Part shown: one piece after another, positions 27,710-36,975 of the stretch
Layout: every line of letters begins with the position of its first letter
Numbering within the stretch: position 1 is the stretch's first letter
Source: Qipengyuania sediminis
GTDB lineage: Bacteria > Pseudomonadota > Alphaproteobacteria > Sphingomonadales > Sphingomonadaceae
Direction: 5' to 3'
DNA: 64,000 bases
Assembly: GCF_004358425.1 (NCBI RefSeq)
Contig: NZ_CP037948.1
Coordinates: 620,001 to 684,000 of the forward strand
Notes under the pieces: model-generated
Seen by the model: only the letters and a program-made list of their open reading frames with translations
The model's database searches: none
What the model was told of the DNA's origin: nothing
Program-made: the position numbers and the translations under genes

Positions 27710-28039
27710 CTAGTCTGGCCGCCACCGCGCGGGGCCGGGGGTGGGGGGCGATTCCGCTCCGCGAACCCGGGGCAGGTCCATGGCCTGCGCGAAGGCAAGT
27801 CCGGCGAGCCCGCGCGCGTGCCAGATGACCCGGGCCGGCGCCCAGTCCTCCTTTCCCGGCATCCGGATTTCGACACGCGTGCCCGCCGGCAGCGGGCGGG
27901 GGCTGGCAATCTTTATCCCGCATTCGCTGAGGTCGCGGATGCGGGTGAGGATCGGCTGGCCGCCGTAAAGGCGCAGCTCGCACAGCACCATGGTCGCGAT
28001 GCGGGGCCGGCGCCTCTGTTCGATACGCGGGATTGCCAT
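27710..28039 (-). CDS. PilZ-domain protein
   Basis: This small 109-residue protein has the PilZ c-di-GMP-binding signature. An Arg-rich switch (EQRRRPRIATMV) is followed by DLSECGIKIASP, corresponding to RxxxR and D/NxSxxG. It probably binds c-di-GMP in the cytoplasm and affects motility, adhesion or polysaccharide output. The EAL protein at 54321 could act on the same messenger. The ATG at 28039 has GAGG upstream. The C-terminal tail is Pro-rich. Confidence 0.8.
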   Translation of the reverse strand: MAIPRIEQRRRPRIATMVLCELRLYGGQPILTRIRDLSECGIKIASPRPLPAGTRVEIRMPGKEDWAPARVIWHARGLAGLAFAQAMDLPRVRGAESPPTPGPARWRPD

Positions 28040-28100
28040 GCCTCGAATTGTAGGGATGGCCTGCAAAACCGCTTCCGAAGCGCGGACTGGGTGCAAATAC

Positions 28101-28496
28101 CTAGCCTTCGTCCGCGTTTTCGATTGCGTGCATGTCCGCGTCGGAGAAGCCGAAATGGTGCCCCGCCTCGTGGATGACCACATGTCGCACCAGCTCTTCC
28201 ATGGGCACGCGGGTGGATCGCATCTCGGCGAGGATCGGCATTCGGAACAGCCAGATGCGCGGCGGCATCTCGCCGCTGTCGCCCCCGCCCGTCCGTTCGG
28301 GTAACGGCACGCCCTCATAAAGCCCGGTCAGTTCCCAGCGGTCGAAGAGACCGACACCAGCAAGCTGCGCCGGGGTCGCGAAGTCCTCCGCCCTCAGCAC
28401 GATTTCAGCGCAGGGCGCGCGGAACGGCTCGGGAAGGCCGGCCAGGACCCCGCGCGCCATGGCCTCCATATCCTCGAGCGAGAGCGTGCGGATCAT
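28101..28496 (-). CDS. Zincin-like metallopeptidase family protein
   Basis: This 131-residue protein is of the zincin_1 family. Its extended zinc motif HEAGHHFGFSD (HExxHxxGxxD) lies near the C-terminus. The family also shows the motif VGLFDRWELTGLYEGVPLPE, present here. It has no signal peptide, so it is cytoplasmic. Cellular role unknown; a minimal metallopeptidase fold is likely. The ATG at 28496 fits the start MIRTLSLEDMEAM; an earlier in-frame start would run into sequence without a ribosome site. Confidence 0.82.
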   Translation of the reverse strand: MIRTLSLEDMEAMARGVLAGLPEPFRAPCAEIVLRAEDFATPAQLAGVGLFDRWELTGLYEGVPLPERTGGGDSGEMPPRIWLFRMPILAEMRSTRVPMEELVRHVVIHEAGHHFGFSDADMHAIENADEG

Positions 28497-28594
28497 CGCT
28501 CGCGATGTGGGGTCTCGCGCGCGCTGCGGCAACGCCCGCCCGGAACCCACGCCCGGCAGGCCTGTTCCCTTCCCGATACAGGAGGGAATGGCCG

Positions 28595-29086
28595 ATGAAT
28601 GCTGCCGAGGATATCTTTGCCCGTCTCAAGCAGGATCACGACAAGCACCGCGCGCTTCTCGACCGGTTGAAGGCCTGCGGGCCCGCGGACCCGGGTCGCG
28701 CCGCGCTTTTCGAAACGCTGACCAAGGAGCTGAAGGGCCATGCCGCCGCGGAGGAGCAGGCGCTCTATTCCACTATGCTGAGGAAGCCGCCGACGACCGC
28801 CGACACCCGCCATTCGGTCGCCGAGCACCACGAGATCGAGGAGGCGCTGAACGATCTTGCCGCCACCGATCCGCAATCGGGCGACTGGCAGGCCAAGCTC
28901 CAGCAACTCGACCACCGCTATCGCCACCACATCGACGAGGAGGAGCAGGAGCATTTCCCCGAGTTCGAGGAATACTTGACGAATGAGGACCGGGCGTGGA
29001 TGCGATCGGTCTTCGAACGGCGCAAACACGAGGAAACGGCCGAGGCCGAGGTGACGCCGGAGCGGAAGGAAGACGCAAAGGAGTAG
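28595..29086 (+). CDS. Hemerythrin-like HHE-domain protein
   Basis: This 163-residue helical protein has the hemerythrin iron-ligand pattern: His in KQDHDKHRALLDRL, His/Glu in KGHAAAEEQALYSTM, His in AEHHEIEEAL, and His/Glu in HRYRHHIDEEEQEHFPEFEE. Such HHE proteins bind a di-iron centre and can sense or store oxygen, NO or iron. The C-terminal tail is a charged Glu/Lys stretch. The ATG at 28595 has GGAGGG eight bases upstream. It is followed by the phospholipase D gene with almost no gap. Confidence 0.85.
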   Translation: MNAAEDIFARLKQDHDKHRALLDRLKACGPADPGRAALFETLTKELKGHAAAEEQALYSTMLRKPPTTADTRHSVAEHHEIEEALNDLAATDPQSGDWQAKLQQLDHRYRHHIDEEEQEHFPEFEEYLTNEDRAWMRSVFERRKHEETAEAEVTPERKEDAKE

Positions 29087-29089
29087 CGC

Positions 29090-30640
29090 TTGCGGGGGGA
29101 GGGGACCGGGCACGACGGCGCCAGCGCGTCTCCCGAAAGCGCATCGGCGGACGAGGGCGTCTGGCGCTATGCCCGGGTCGAACGCGCCAGCGTTATCGTG
29201 GATGCGGACGCCTATTTCGGACATATGCAGCAGGCCATGCTGGAGGCCCGCGAGCGCATCTTCCTGATCGGCTGGGATTTCGACACGCGCATCCATCTCA
29301 CCCGCGGACGCCGCTGGTGGCAGCGGCCATACCGACGCGAATGCCCCTCGCGGCTCGGAAGCTTCGTCGACTGGCTGGTGCGCCACCGCCCCGGGCTTGA
29401 CGTGCGGATCCTCAAATGGAGCGTCAGCTACGCCCAGTTCCTATTGCGCGGCAGCATGACGCTCGATCTGGTCCGCTGGGCGCGGCACAAGCGCATCACG
29501 TTCAAGTTCGACAGCGCGCATCCGATCGCCTGCTCGCACCACCAGAAGATTGCGGTGCTTGACGACCGGTTGGCGGTCTGTGGCGGGATCGACATGACCG
29601 ACAAGCGCTGGGACACGCGCGCGCATAAGGAGCGGGACGAGCGGCGGCGCAGCGTCGGCGGTTATCGCTACGGCCCCTGGCACGATGCGACGATGATGAT
29701 GGAGGGGGAGGCCGCTGCCGCACTCGCCGAGCTTGGCCGGGACCGCTGGGAGCGCTCGGGCGGGGGTGACTTGCCGCACATCAAGCCCGCCACCCGCAGC
29801 CTGTGGCCGGATGCGCTGGAACCGCAGTTCGAAAATGTCGAGATCGGCATCGCCCGCACCCGCGCAGAATACCGCGGCAATGCGGGGGTGCGCGAGGTGG
29901 AGGCGCTATTCCTGCGCCATATCCGCGAAGCGAAGCGCTTCATCTATGCCGAGAGCCAGTATTTCGCCTCGCGCGCCATCGCCGAGGCGATCGCCAGGCG
30001 TTTGGGCGGGGACGATCCGCCCGAGATCGTGATCGTCCACCCCGCCAACGCCGATGGCTGGCTCGAACAGCAGGCGATGGACCATGCCCGCGCGGCGCTG
30101 GTGCGCGCGATTGCCGCCGCCGACCGGCACGATCGCTTCAACCTGCTGATCCCCTATTCGAACGACACCCCGATCTATGTCCACGCCAAGCTGATGATTG
30201 TGGACGATGCAGTGCTGCGGATCGGCTCGGCGAACATGAACAACCGGTCGATGGGGCTCGACAGCGAATGCGACGTCGTGATCGATTCGCGCCGCCCCGG
30301 GAACGGGCATGCGGCGGAGGCGATCGCTGCCTTACGCTGCTCGCTGCTCGCCGAGCATCTGGGCGTCAGGGAAGAGGAAATGCCCGCCTTGATCGAACGG
30401 CACGGCACGATGCGTTCGCTGATCGAGACCGAGGGCCAGCCCTATGGGCGGCATCTTCGCCGCTACCGCGCGCCCGACCTGCCGGATAGTCTACTCACGC
30501 TCGCTGAATCGGAGCTGCTTGATCCCGAAAAGCCGCAGGACATCTTCGAACCCTTTGCCAGGGGCGGGCTGTTTCGCCAGGGCAGCCGGCTTGCGGCGCT
30601 GCGGGGCCGCCTCCATCGCCGCAGGAAAGGTGCAGCATGA
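29090..30640 (+). CDS. Phospholipase D-family protein, cardiolipin synthase-like
   Basis: This 516-residue protein has two HKD motifs: HHQKIAVLDDRLAVCGGID and HAKLMIVDDAVLRIGSANMN. The spacing and the N-terminal FLIGWDFDTRIHL resemble a phosphatidyltransferase/PLD of the cardiolipin-synthase type, but no membrane helices are evident. It could make cardiolipin or hydrolyse phospholipids. The start is probably TTG at 29090, six bases after AGGAG that overlaps the end of the hemerythrin gene. Its stop overlaps the folE start (ATGA), so three genes are coupled. Confidence 0.82.
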   Translation: MRGEGTGHDGASASPESASADEGVWRYARVERASVIVDADAYFGHMQQAMLEARERIFLIGWDFDTRIHLTRGRRWWQRPYRRECPSRLGSFVDWLVRHRPGLDVRILKWSVSYAQFLLRGSMTLDLVRWARHKRITFKFDSAHPIACSHHQKIAVLDDRLAVCGGIDMTDKRWDTRAHKERDERRRSVGGYRYGPWHDATMMMEGEAAAALAELGRDRWERSGGGDLPHIKPATRSLWPDALEPQFENVEIGIARTRAEYRGNAGVREVEALFLRHIREAKRFIYAESQYFASRAIAEAIARRLGGDDPPEIVIVHPANADGWLEQQAMDHARAALVRAIAAADRHDRFNLLIPYSNDTPIYVHAKLMIVDDAVLRIGSANMNNRSMGLDSECDVVIDSRRPGNGHAAEAIAALRCSLLAEHLGVREEEMPALIERHGTMRSLIETEGQPYGRHLRRYRAPDLPDSLLTLAESELLDPEKPQDIFEPFARGGLFRQGSRLAALRGRLHRRRKGAA

Positions 30641-31245
30641 GCAGTCTTGTCGGGGCAGACGAGGACCAGCCCGCGGGCAAACCGCCGGTGCCCGAGCATG
30701 TGCAGGCGGCGGTGCGCACGCTGATCGAATGGGCGGGCGACGATCCGTCGCGCGAAGGGCTGGTGGATACGCCCAGCCGCGTCGCGCGGGCGTGGCGCGA
30801 ATACTGCCAGGGCTATGGCGAGAATCCGGCCATTCACCTCAGCCGCATCTTCGAGGAGGTGGGCGGCTACGACGAGATCGTGCTTCTGCGCGACATTCCG
30901 TTCCAGTCGCATTGCGAGCATCACATGGCGCCCATCATCGGGGTCGCGCATATCGCCTATCTGCCGACCGACTTCGTGGTCGGGATCAGCAAGCTGGCGC
31001 GCGTGCTCCACGGCTTCGCGCGGCGGCTGCAGGTGCAGGAGCGGCTGACCGCGGAGGTCGCCGAATGCATCTGGAACAATCTGAAACCGCAAGGCGTCGC
31101 GGTGGTGATCGAAGCGAGCCACGCCTGCATGACGGCGCGCGGCGTCCGCACCCCGGGGGTCCGGATGACCACCAGCCGCATGATGGGGGTCTTCAGAGAC
31201 GATCTGAAGAGTCGCGAGGAAGTGCTTAAGCTGATGGGCTTCTAG
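30637..31245 (+). CDS. folE: GTP cyclohydrolase I
   Basis: FolE converts GTP to 7,8-dihydroneopterin triphosphate, the first step of folate synthesis. The 202-residue protein has the motifs EGLVDTPSRVARAW, SHCEHHMAPIIG (Zn-binding Cys and His) and the catalytic His in IEASHACM. It also has GVRTPGVRMTTSRM. Length is typical. The ATG overlaps the upstream stop as ATGA. The motif GFARRLQVQERLT is also standard for the family. Confidence 0.95.
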   Translation: MSSLVGADEDQPAGKPPVPEHVQAAVRTLIEWAGDDPSREGLVDTPSRVARAWREYCQGYGENPAIHLSRIFEEVGGYDEIVLLRDIPFQSHCEHHMAPIIGVAHIAYLPTDFVVGISKLARVLHGFARRLQVQERLTAEVAECIWNNLKPQGVAVVIEASHACMTARGVRTPGVRMTTSRMMGVFRDDLKSREEVLKLMGF

Positions 31246-31385
31246 CCAGCAGCACGGCGAAAGATTACACCAAGGTTACACCTCCCGCGACCCGGAACGC
31301 CCTCTGTATCAGCCCGCGATCTGCATCTGCCCCCATATAACCAAATAGGCTATCGAAGTTTAAGCAGGTCCGAAGCCCGGCTGGA

Positions 31386-31865
31386 TCAAAGCTGGCCGAG
31401 CATATGCTCCGCGCTCGAGACCGAGAAGTCGCCGGGCTGCTCGATATTGATCTGCGTAACCACGCCGTCCTTGACCAGCATCGAATAGCGCTGGCCGCGC
31501 TTGCCCATGCCGAAGCCGGAACCATCCATGGTAAGGCCCACAGCCTCGGCGAACTCGCCATTGCCGTCCGCCAGCATCGTGACCTCGTCCGCGCCATTCG
31601 CGCTCTTCCAGGCGCCGAGCACGAAGGCATCGTTGACCGCGGTCGCCACAATTTCGTCCACGCCCTTCGCCTTAAGCTCCGCCGCCTTTTCGACGTAGCC
31701 CGGCAGGTGCCGGGCCGAGCAGGTCGGGGTGAAGGCACCCGGTACCGAGAAAAGGGCCACCGTCTTGCCGGCGAAATAATCGCTGGTCTGGACTTTTTCG
31801 GGGCCTTCGGGGCCGGCTTTGGTAAGAGTTACATCGGGGAGCCTGTCGCCTACCGAGATCGCCAT
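31386..31865 (-). CDS. Peroxiredoxin, Prx5/AhpC-TSA type
   Basis: This thiol peroxidase reduces H2O2 and organic peroxides. The 159-residue protein has the Prx5 signature PGAFTPTCSARHLPGY with peroxidatic Cys49. No second conserved Cys is visible, so it is probably 1-Cys or uses an external thiol such as thioredoxin or glutaredoxin. The ATG at 31865 has GGAGA upstream and gives MAISVGDRLPD, the family start. It stands alone on the minus strand between folE and a secreted protein. Confidence 0.9.
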   Translation of the reverse strand: MAISVGDRLPDVTLTKAGPEGPEKVQTSDYFAGKTVALFSVPGAFTPTCSARHLPGYVEKAAELKAKGVDEIVATAVNDAFVLGAWKSANGADEVTMLADGNGEFAEAVGLTMDGSGFGMGKRGQRYSMLVKDGVVTQINIEQPGDFSVSSAEHMLGQL

Positions 31866-32042
31866 GAATGTCTCCTTCGTCGCTTGGTGTCCGGGGTGAC
31901 TTAGGCGTGCTGCCCGCGGGCGCAAGTCCCGCGGCGGCCAGGGTTAAAATCGCTTCACCCTGCATCGTGAGGAATCGGTAAACGGCGGCGGGGCAGTCTC
32001 ATCGGCGCGGGCATCGGGCCCGTTTCGCCGGGAGACAGGGTC

Positions 32043-32504
32043 ATGAAATTCATTGCAAACACCACCGCCTCGCTAGCCGCTCTCGCCGTGCTGGCAACGC
32101 CGCTCCCGGCCCAGGCGTCGGCCACGGACGATGCCGAGGCGGTGCGCAAGCTCGACATCATGCTGATGGTCACCTCCCTGCGCTGCCGCAAGACGGCGGA
32201 CAATTTCCAGGCGGATTATCAGCGCTTTTCAAGCAGCCATCTGGCGACACTCAACGCCGCCAGCCGCACGCTGCAGGCCGATCTCGTCAAGTCCGGCAAC
32301 ACCGGCAAGCGCGCGCTCGACAAGATCAGCGTCAGCATGGCCAACGCCTATGGCAACGGCCACCCCTGGCTCGGCTGCGGCGAGCTGAAGCGGATCACGC
32401 AGGACCTGACCAAGAACGCCAAGCCGACGCAGCTGGCAACAGCGGCGCAGGACTTGCTGTCCGCGCGTCCGCGCGGCCAATGGGCTATGGCGGGCGGCCG
32501 CTGA
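32043..32504 (+). CDS. Secreted protein of unknown function
   Basis: This 153-residue protein has a signal peptide at residues 1-25 (MKFIANTTASLAALAVLATP then LPAQASA). The mature part is helical and basic with two cysteines (LRCRK and WLGCGEL) that could form a disulfide. I recognise no family, although similar short proteins occur upstream of ahcY in Erythrobacteraceae. A GGGAGA ribosome site precedes the ATG. Its 3' end leads into the structured ahcY leader, so they could be co-transcribed. Confidence 0.7.
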   Translation: MKFIANTTASLAALAVLATPLPAQASATDDAEAVRKLDIMLMVTSLRCRKTADNFQADYQRFSSSHLATLNAASRTLQADLVKSGNTGKRALDKISVSMANAYGNGHPWLGCGELKRITQDLTKNAKPTQLATAAQDLLSARPRGQWAMAGGR

Positions 32505-32538
32505 CGGCAGGCATCGGGGGGCGCGGAGGAGGCGATTG

Positions 32539-32609
32539 CCCTTGCCTGCGCAAGGGGCTAGGGGCGGCGCCGATTTCGAACGGCGCCGCCCTTCTCGTGT
32601 CGCGAGAAG
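32539..32609 (+). promoter_or_regulatory. Three consecutive stem-loops in the ahcY leader
   Basis: Three hairpins lie in the 141 bases before ahcY: CCCTTG/CAAGGG (32539-32556), an 11-bp perfect stem GGGCGGCGCCG/CGGCGCCGCCC (32562-32591), and CTTCTCG/CGAGAAG (32591-32609). The big one could terminate the upstream gene, though no T-tract follows. A metabolite-sensing leader is also possible because ahcY is often controlled by SAH in other proteobacteria. I do not recognise the known SAH riboswitch consensus. Confidence 0.45.
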
Positions 32610-32645
32610 AGTTCGGCGCGTCCCCCCATTGCCGAAGGACCTCTC

Positions 32646-34055
32646 GTGAACGCGTTCACCGATTACGTCATCAAGGATATCGCGCTTGCCGATTACGGCC
32701 GCGCCGAGATCAAGATCGCCGAGACCGAGATGCCCGGCCTGATGGCCGTGCGCGAGGAGTACGGGCCGTCGCAGCCGCTGAAAGGCGCGCGGATCACCGG
32801 ATCGCTGCACATGACGATCCAGACCGCGGTGCTGATCGAAACGCTGGTGGCGCTGGGCGCGGAAGTCCGCTGGGCGACCTGCAACATCTTTTCGACCCAG
32901 GACCACGCCGCCGCCGCGATTGCGGCTCAGGACATCCCCGTCTTCGCGATCAAGGGCGAGAGCCTGGCCGAATACTGGGATTATGTCGGCAGCATATTCG
33001 ACTGGTCGCGCGAGGGGGACGAGGATCGCACCTGCAACCTCATTCTCGACGATGGCGGCGATGCCACCATGTTCGCGCTGTGGGGCGCGCGGGTGGAGGC
33101 GGGCGAGGACCTGCCCGAGCCGGGAAATGCCGAGGAGATCGAGTTCCAGCGCGCGTTGAAGGCGTTCCTCAAGAAAAAGCCCGGCTATCTCACCGCCACG
33201 GTCCGCGCCATCAAGGGCGTCAGCGAGGAGACCACCACCGGCGTCCACCGCCTCTACCACCTCGCCAAGCAGGGCAAGCTGCCGTTCCCCGCGATCAACG
33301 TGAACGACAGCGTGACCAAGTCCAAGTTCGACAACCTCTACGGCTGCCGCGAATCGCTGGTCGATGCGATCCGCCGGGCGACCGACGTAATGCTTTCCGG
33401 CAAGGTCGCCTGCGTCGCCGGCTATGGCGATGTCGGCAAGGGCAGCGCGCAGAGCCTGCGCAACGGCGGGGCGCGCGTGCTGGTGACCGAGATCGACCCG
33501 ATCTGCGCGCTCCAGGCGGCGATGGAAGGCTATGAGGTCGTGACCATGGAGGACGCCGTGACGCGCGCCGACATCTTCGTCACCACCACCGGCAACGAGG
33601 ACGTCATTACCGCCGCGCACATGAAGGCGATGAAGCCGATGGCGATCGTGTGCAACATCGGCCATTTCGACAGCGAGATTCAGATCAGCGCGCTCGACAA
33701 TTACGAATGGACCGAGCTGAAGCCCGGCACCGACCTCGTGAAGTTCCCGGATGGCAAGGAAATCATCGTGCTGGCCAAGGGGCGGCTCGTGAACCTCGCC
33801 TGCGCGACCGGGCATCCGAGCTTCGTGATGAGCTGTTCCTTCACCAACCAGACGCTCGCGCAGATCGAGCTGTGGACCAAGTCGGGCGAGTACGGGAACG
33901 AAGTCTATGTCCTGCCCAAACATCTCGACGAAAAAGTGGCGGCGCTGCATCTCGACAAGCTGGGCGTGAAGCTGACCAGGCTGACCAAAGTGCAGGCCGA
34001 TTATATCGGCGTGCCGGTGGAGGGCCCCTACAAGCCCGAGCATTACCGGTATTGA
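32646..34055 (+). CDS. ahcY: S-adenosylhomocysteine hydrolase
   Basis: AhcY splits SAH into homocysteine and adenosine, clearing the by-product of methylation. The 469-residue protein is full length for the alphaproteobacterial form. Motifs include [16 protein letters not shown], the NAD-binding [30 protein letters not shown] and the C-terminal [10 protein letters not shown]. The start is a GTG at 32646 after GAAGGA, and an intricate set of hairpins precedes it. A repeat element follows the gene. Confidence 0.95.
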   Translation: MNAFTDYVIKDIALADYGRAEIKIAETEMPGLMAVREEYGPSQPLKGARITGSLHMTIQTAVLIETLVALGAEVRWATCNIFSTQDHAAAAIAAQDIPVFAIKGESLAEYWDYVGSIFDWSREGDEDRTCNLILDDGGDATMFALWGARVEAGEDLPEPGNAEEIEFQRALKAFLKKKPGYLTATVRAIKGVSEETTTGVHRLYHLAKQGKLPFPAINVNDSVTKSKFDNLYGCRESLVDAIRRATDVMLSGKVACVAGYGDVGKGSAQSLRNGGARVLVTEIDPICALQAAMEGYEVVTMEDAVTRADIFVTTTGNEDVITAAHMKAMKPMAIVCNIGHFDSEIQISALDNYEWTELKPGTDLVKFPDGKEIIVLAKGRLVNLACATGHPSFVMSCSFTNQTLAQIELWTKSGEYGNEVYVLPKHLDEKVAALHLDKLGVKLTRLTKVQADYIGVPVEGPYKPEHYRY

Positions 34056-34073
34056 GACCAGGGTTGCGAAGGA

Positions 34074-34146
34074 TGCTTCGACAGGCTCAGCAAGAGCGAG
34101 ACCTGTCCTAGAAGCCAAGGCCGCTCACCCTAAGCCTGTCGAAGGG
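34074..34146. repeat. REP-like inverted repeat, copy 4 (ahcY-divL gap)
   Basis: CTTCGACAGGCTCAG at 34076-34090 pairs with CTAAGCCTGTCGAAG at 34130-34144, 14 of 15 positions complementary. The arms are in the opposite order to copies 1 and 2. It may end ahcY transcription. Confidence 0.75.
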
Positions 34147-34195
34147 TGCTAGCGCTGCCGTTGCATCGGCCCGCCTCGAACCCTAGCGCACGCGC

Positions 34196-36541
34196 ATGAG
34201 CGATTTTTCGCCCGCGTTCCTCGTCATCGCCGGCCTGCTGCTTGCCCTGTGGACGGCAGGGGCGGGGTGGGTGATCCTGCGCACGAGCGCCCGCGCGGCG
34301 GAGGGCAAGGCGGCCCGGCGAAGCGCCCGGCGGATGGCGCGCATGATCGAGGACGCGCCCGCCATTCCCCTGCTGGTGCGCGCAGATATGCGAATCGAGG
34401 CCCCCGAGCGGCTGGCGGGCTGGCTCGGGCTCGATCATCTGCCGCAATATCTCAGCGATCTCGCCGGCAGCGAGGGGCGGGGCATGTCGCCCGAGCAAGT
34501 GGCAGAGCTCGCCTCCAACGTGAAACGCACGCAGCGTACCGCCGCGCCCTTCGCTTATTCGGTAACACCGCCCGGCTCGCGCCGCGGCCTGGCGCTGCGC
34601 GGCATGCTGGCGGACCCGGCCATTTCCCCTAGCGGATCGGCGCTGGTCTGGGTCTTCGATTTTACCGAAAGCGAGCGCGAACTGGCGCAATTGCGGCGCG
34701 AGGCGGCCCGCGCGCGCGAGGATTTCGGCGCGCTCGTCGGGCTGATCGAAGCCGCCCCCATTCCGATGTGGTTCCGTGGCAACGACCACAAGCTGCGCCT
34801 CGTCAATGCAGCCTATGTCTCCGCCGTCGGCGCGCCCGGGCCGGAGGCCGTGGTCGAGGGGCAGATCGAGCTTGTCGAAGAGACGGGCGGGGAGAACGCC
34901 GCCGAAGTCGCGCGCCGCGCCGCCGAGCGCCGCAAGCCCGTGGAGCGGGTCGTCACCGCCACCATCAACGGCGCGCGCCGCACCTTGCGCGTCACCGATC
35001 TCCCGCTCGCGGCGGAAGGTGTCGCGGGCTATGCCATCGACATCGAGGATCAGGAGGAGGTGGCGCGCGCCTTCCGCGCCTTCCGCGATGCTCAGCGCTC
35101 GATGCTCGATCAGATCTCGATCGGGGTGGCGCAGTTCGACGTCCACCGCCGCATCTCCTTTGCCAATCAGCCCTTTTATCGCGTCTTCAACCTGCCGCCG
35201 GGCACGGTGGGCGAGAAGACCGGGTTCGAGCAAGTGCTGCGCCTCGCGCGCGAGGGCGGGCGCATTCCCGAGGTGCGCGACTTTCCCGCCTGGCGCGACG
35301 AGAAGGCGCGCTGGTTCACGCTCTCCGCGCCGGTGGAGGAGCACTGGCCGCTTCAGGGCAGCGTCCATCTGCGCATCGTCGCGCAGCCCATGCCCGATGG
35401 CGGGCTGGTGCTGATCGCGGAGGACCGCACCGAGCAGCTCGCGCTCAGCGCGGGGCGCGACACGCTGTTGCGCACGCGCGCTGCAACCTTCGACAATCTG
35501 TTCGAAGCGCTCGCCATCTTCGCGCCCGGCGGCACCGTCGAGCTGTGGAACCGCGGCTTCCCGCACGCCTGGGGGATCGAGCCCGAGCAGCTCGAGGCGC
35601 ACCCGCAGGCGGACGCCTTGCTGGAAGCGATCGCGGGGCGGCTCGCCGAGCCCAAGCGGATCGCCGCGATCGGCGAGGTCATCCGCATGGCGACGCTCGA
35701 CCGGCAGCGGGGCGAGGGGGTGGCGGAGCTGTCCGACGGGCGCACGCTCGAATACGCCTGCGTGCCGCTCCCCGATGGCAACGGGCTCTTCACCGTGCTC
35801 GATGTCACCGCCTCGCGGCAGGCCGAAGATGCCCTGCGCGAACGCAACCGCGCGCTGGAGGAGGCGGACGCGGTGATGACCCGCTTCCTCGCCAATATGA
35901 GCTACGAGTTCCGCACCCCGCTGACCTCGATCGGCGGCTTTGCCGAACTATTGGTGAGCGGGGTGGGCGGCGAGCTTTCTCCGCAGGCCCGCGAATATGC
36001 GGAGGCGATCGCGCAGTCGGTGGGCAAGCTGACCGAGCAGGTCGAAAACGTGCTCGACCTGTCGCAGAGCGAGGCGGGGCTGATGCCGCTCAACAAGCAG
36101 CCGCTCGAGCTGCACCCGCTGCTTTCGAACCTGGTGCGCGCGCGCGAGGCGGTCATTCTTTCGGGCGGGCTGACGCTCAACCTGCGCGGCGATGCCGGGC
36201 GCAAGATTGCGGCCGATGCCGCGCAGCTCGCCCGCGCCTTCGCTCATTTGCTCGACAACGCCATTGCCGCCACCCCGGCGGGGGGGCGCATCACGATCGA
36301 GATCAGGGCGGCGGGGCAGGGCGCGAAGGTGACGATTACTGACACCGGAACCGGGATGACGCAGCCCGAGCTCGCGCGCGCTCTCGAAGGCCTGCGCACC
36401 AGCGGCGACGGGCTGGTAACCGAACGGCGGCAGGGCCTCGGCCTGCCGCTCGCCCGACGGCTGATCGAATCGCACGGCGGGACGCTCGACCTCAAGAGCC
36501 GCAAGGGCGCCGGGACAACGGCCACGGTAACGCTGCCGTGA
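34196..36541 (+). CDS. divL: DivL-like PAS-domain kinase with Tyr in place of the phospho-His
   Basis: In Caulobacter, DivL binds DivK and controls CckA and thereby CtrA in the cell cycle. This 781-residue protein has one N-terminal membrane helix (about 8-28), PAS-like modules to about 540, then a DHp-type segment NMSYEFRTPLTSIGGFAELL. The usual His of SHELRTPL is Tyr570 (codon 35903-35905), as in Caulobacter DivL (Tyr550). The ATPase part keeps an N-box (FAHLLDNAIAATPAGG), DTGTGM and GLGLPLARRL. Size and the tsaE-amgK-murU-addB-addA context support divL. Its stop overlaps tsaE. Confidence 0.88.
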   Translation: MSDFSPAFLVIAGLLLALWTAGAGWVILRTSARAAEGKAARRSARRMARMIEDAPAIPLLVRADMRIEAPERLAGWLGLDHLPQYLSDLAGSEGRGMSPEQVAELASNVKRTQRTAAPFAYSVTPPGSRRGLALRGMLADPAISPSGSALVWVFDFTESERELAQLRREAARAREDFGALVGLIEAAPIPMWFRGNDHKLRLVNAAYVSAVGAPGPEAVVEGQIELVEETGGENAAEVARRAAERRKPVERVVTATINGARRTLRVTDLPLAAEGVAGYAIDIEDQEEVARAFRAFRDAQRSMLDQISIGVAQFDVHRRISFANQPFYRVFNLPPGTVGEKTGFEQVLRLAREGGRIPEVRDFPAWRDEKARWFTLSAPVEEHWPLQGSVHLRIVAQPMPDGGLVLIAEDRTEQLALSAGRDTLLRTRAATFDNLFEALAIFAPGGTVELWNRGFPHAWGIEPEQLEAHPQADALLEAIAGRLAEPKRIAAIGEVIRMATLDRQRGEGVAELSDGRTLEYACVPLPDGNGLFTVLDVTASRQAEDALRERNRALEEADAVMTRFLANMSYEFRTPLTSIGGFAELLVSGVGGELSPQAREYAEAIAQSVGKLTEQVENVLDLSQSEAGLMPLNKQPLELHPLLSNLVRAREAVILSGGLTLNLRGDAGRKIAADAAQLARAFAHLLDNAIAATPAGGRITIEIRAAGQGAKVTITDTGTGMTQPELARALEGLRTSGDGLVTERRQGLGLPLARRLIESHGGTLDLKSRKGAGTTATVTLP

Positions 36542-36975
36542 TCGAAGCGCTGCCGGGCCTCGCCGCGATGGAGGCGCTGGGCGCGCGCATCGCAGCCCGG
36601 CTCAGGCCCGGCGACGTGGTCGCGCTGTCAGGGCCGCTTGGCGCCGGCAAGACGACGCTTGCGCGCGCCATCATCGCCGCCTGCGGGCATGGGGGGGAGG
36701 TGCCTTCGCCCACCTTCACCATTCTCGAAACCTATCCCGGCTGCGCCCCCCCGCTCGTGCATGCCGATTTCTACCGGCTCGAGCGGACCGCCGAAGCGGA
36801 GGAGCTGGGGCTCGACGATTATCGCGACGGGGCCGCACTGATCGCGGAATGGCCGGATCGGGCGGGCGGGTTTACCCGCGAGCCCGGCTGCCTCTCGATC
36901 GCGCTGGAAGTGGTGGGCGAGGGGCGGCGCGCCATTGTGCGCGGCGAAGAGGCGTGGCTAGGACGCATGCCATGA
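36538..36975 (+). CDS. tsaE: tRNA threonylcarbamoyladenosine biosynthesis ATPase TsaE
   Basis: TsaE works with TsaB and TsaD to make t6A37 of tRNAs that read ANN codons. The 145-residue P-loop protein has Walker A SGPLGAGKTTLARAI, then PSPTFTILETY and the FYRLE segment, and the C-terminal AEWPDRAG. The start is a GTG overlapping the divL stop as GTGA. Its stop overlaps amgK (ATGA), so it sits inside a strictly coupled operon. Confidence 0.93.
   Translation: MIEALPGLAAMEALGARIAARLRPGDVVALSGPLGAGKTTLARAIIAACGHGGEVPSPTFTILETYPGCAPPLVHADFYRLERTAEAEELGLDDYRDGAALIAEWPDRAGGFTREPGCLSIALEVVGEGRRAIVRGEEAWLGRMP

Noticed and set aside
32505..32645. A standard SAH or SAM-II riboswitch upstream of ahcY
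   Set aside because: I compared the leader by eye with the consensus I know and found no match, so I list only hairpins.
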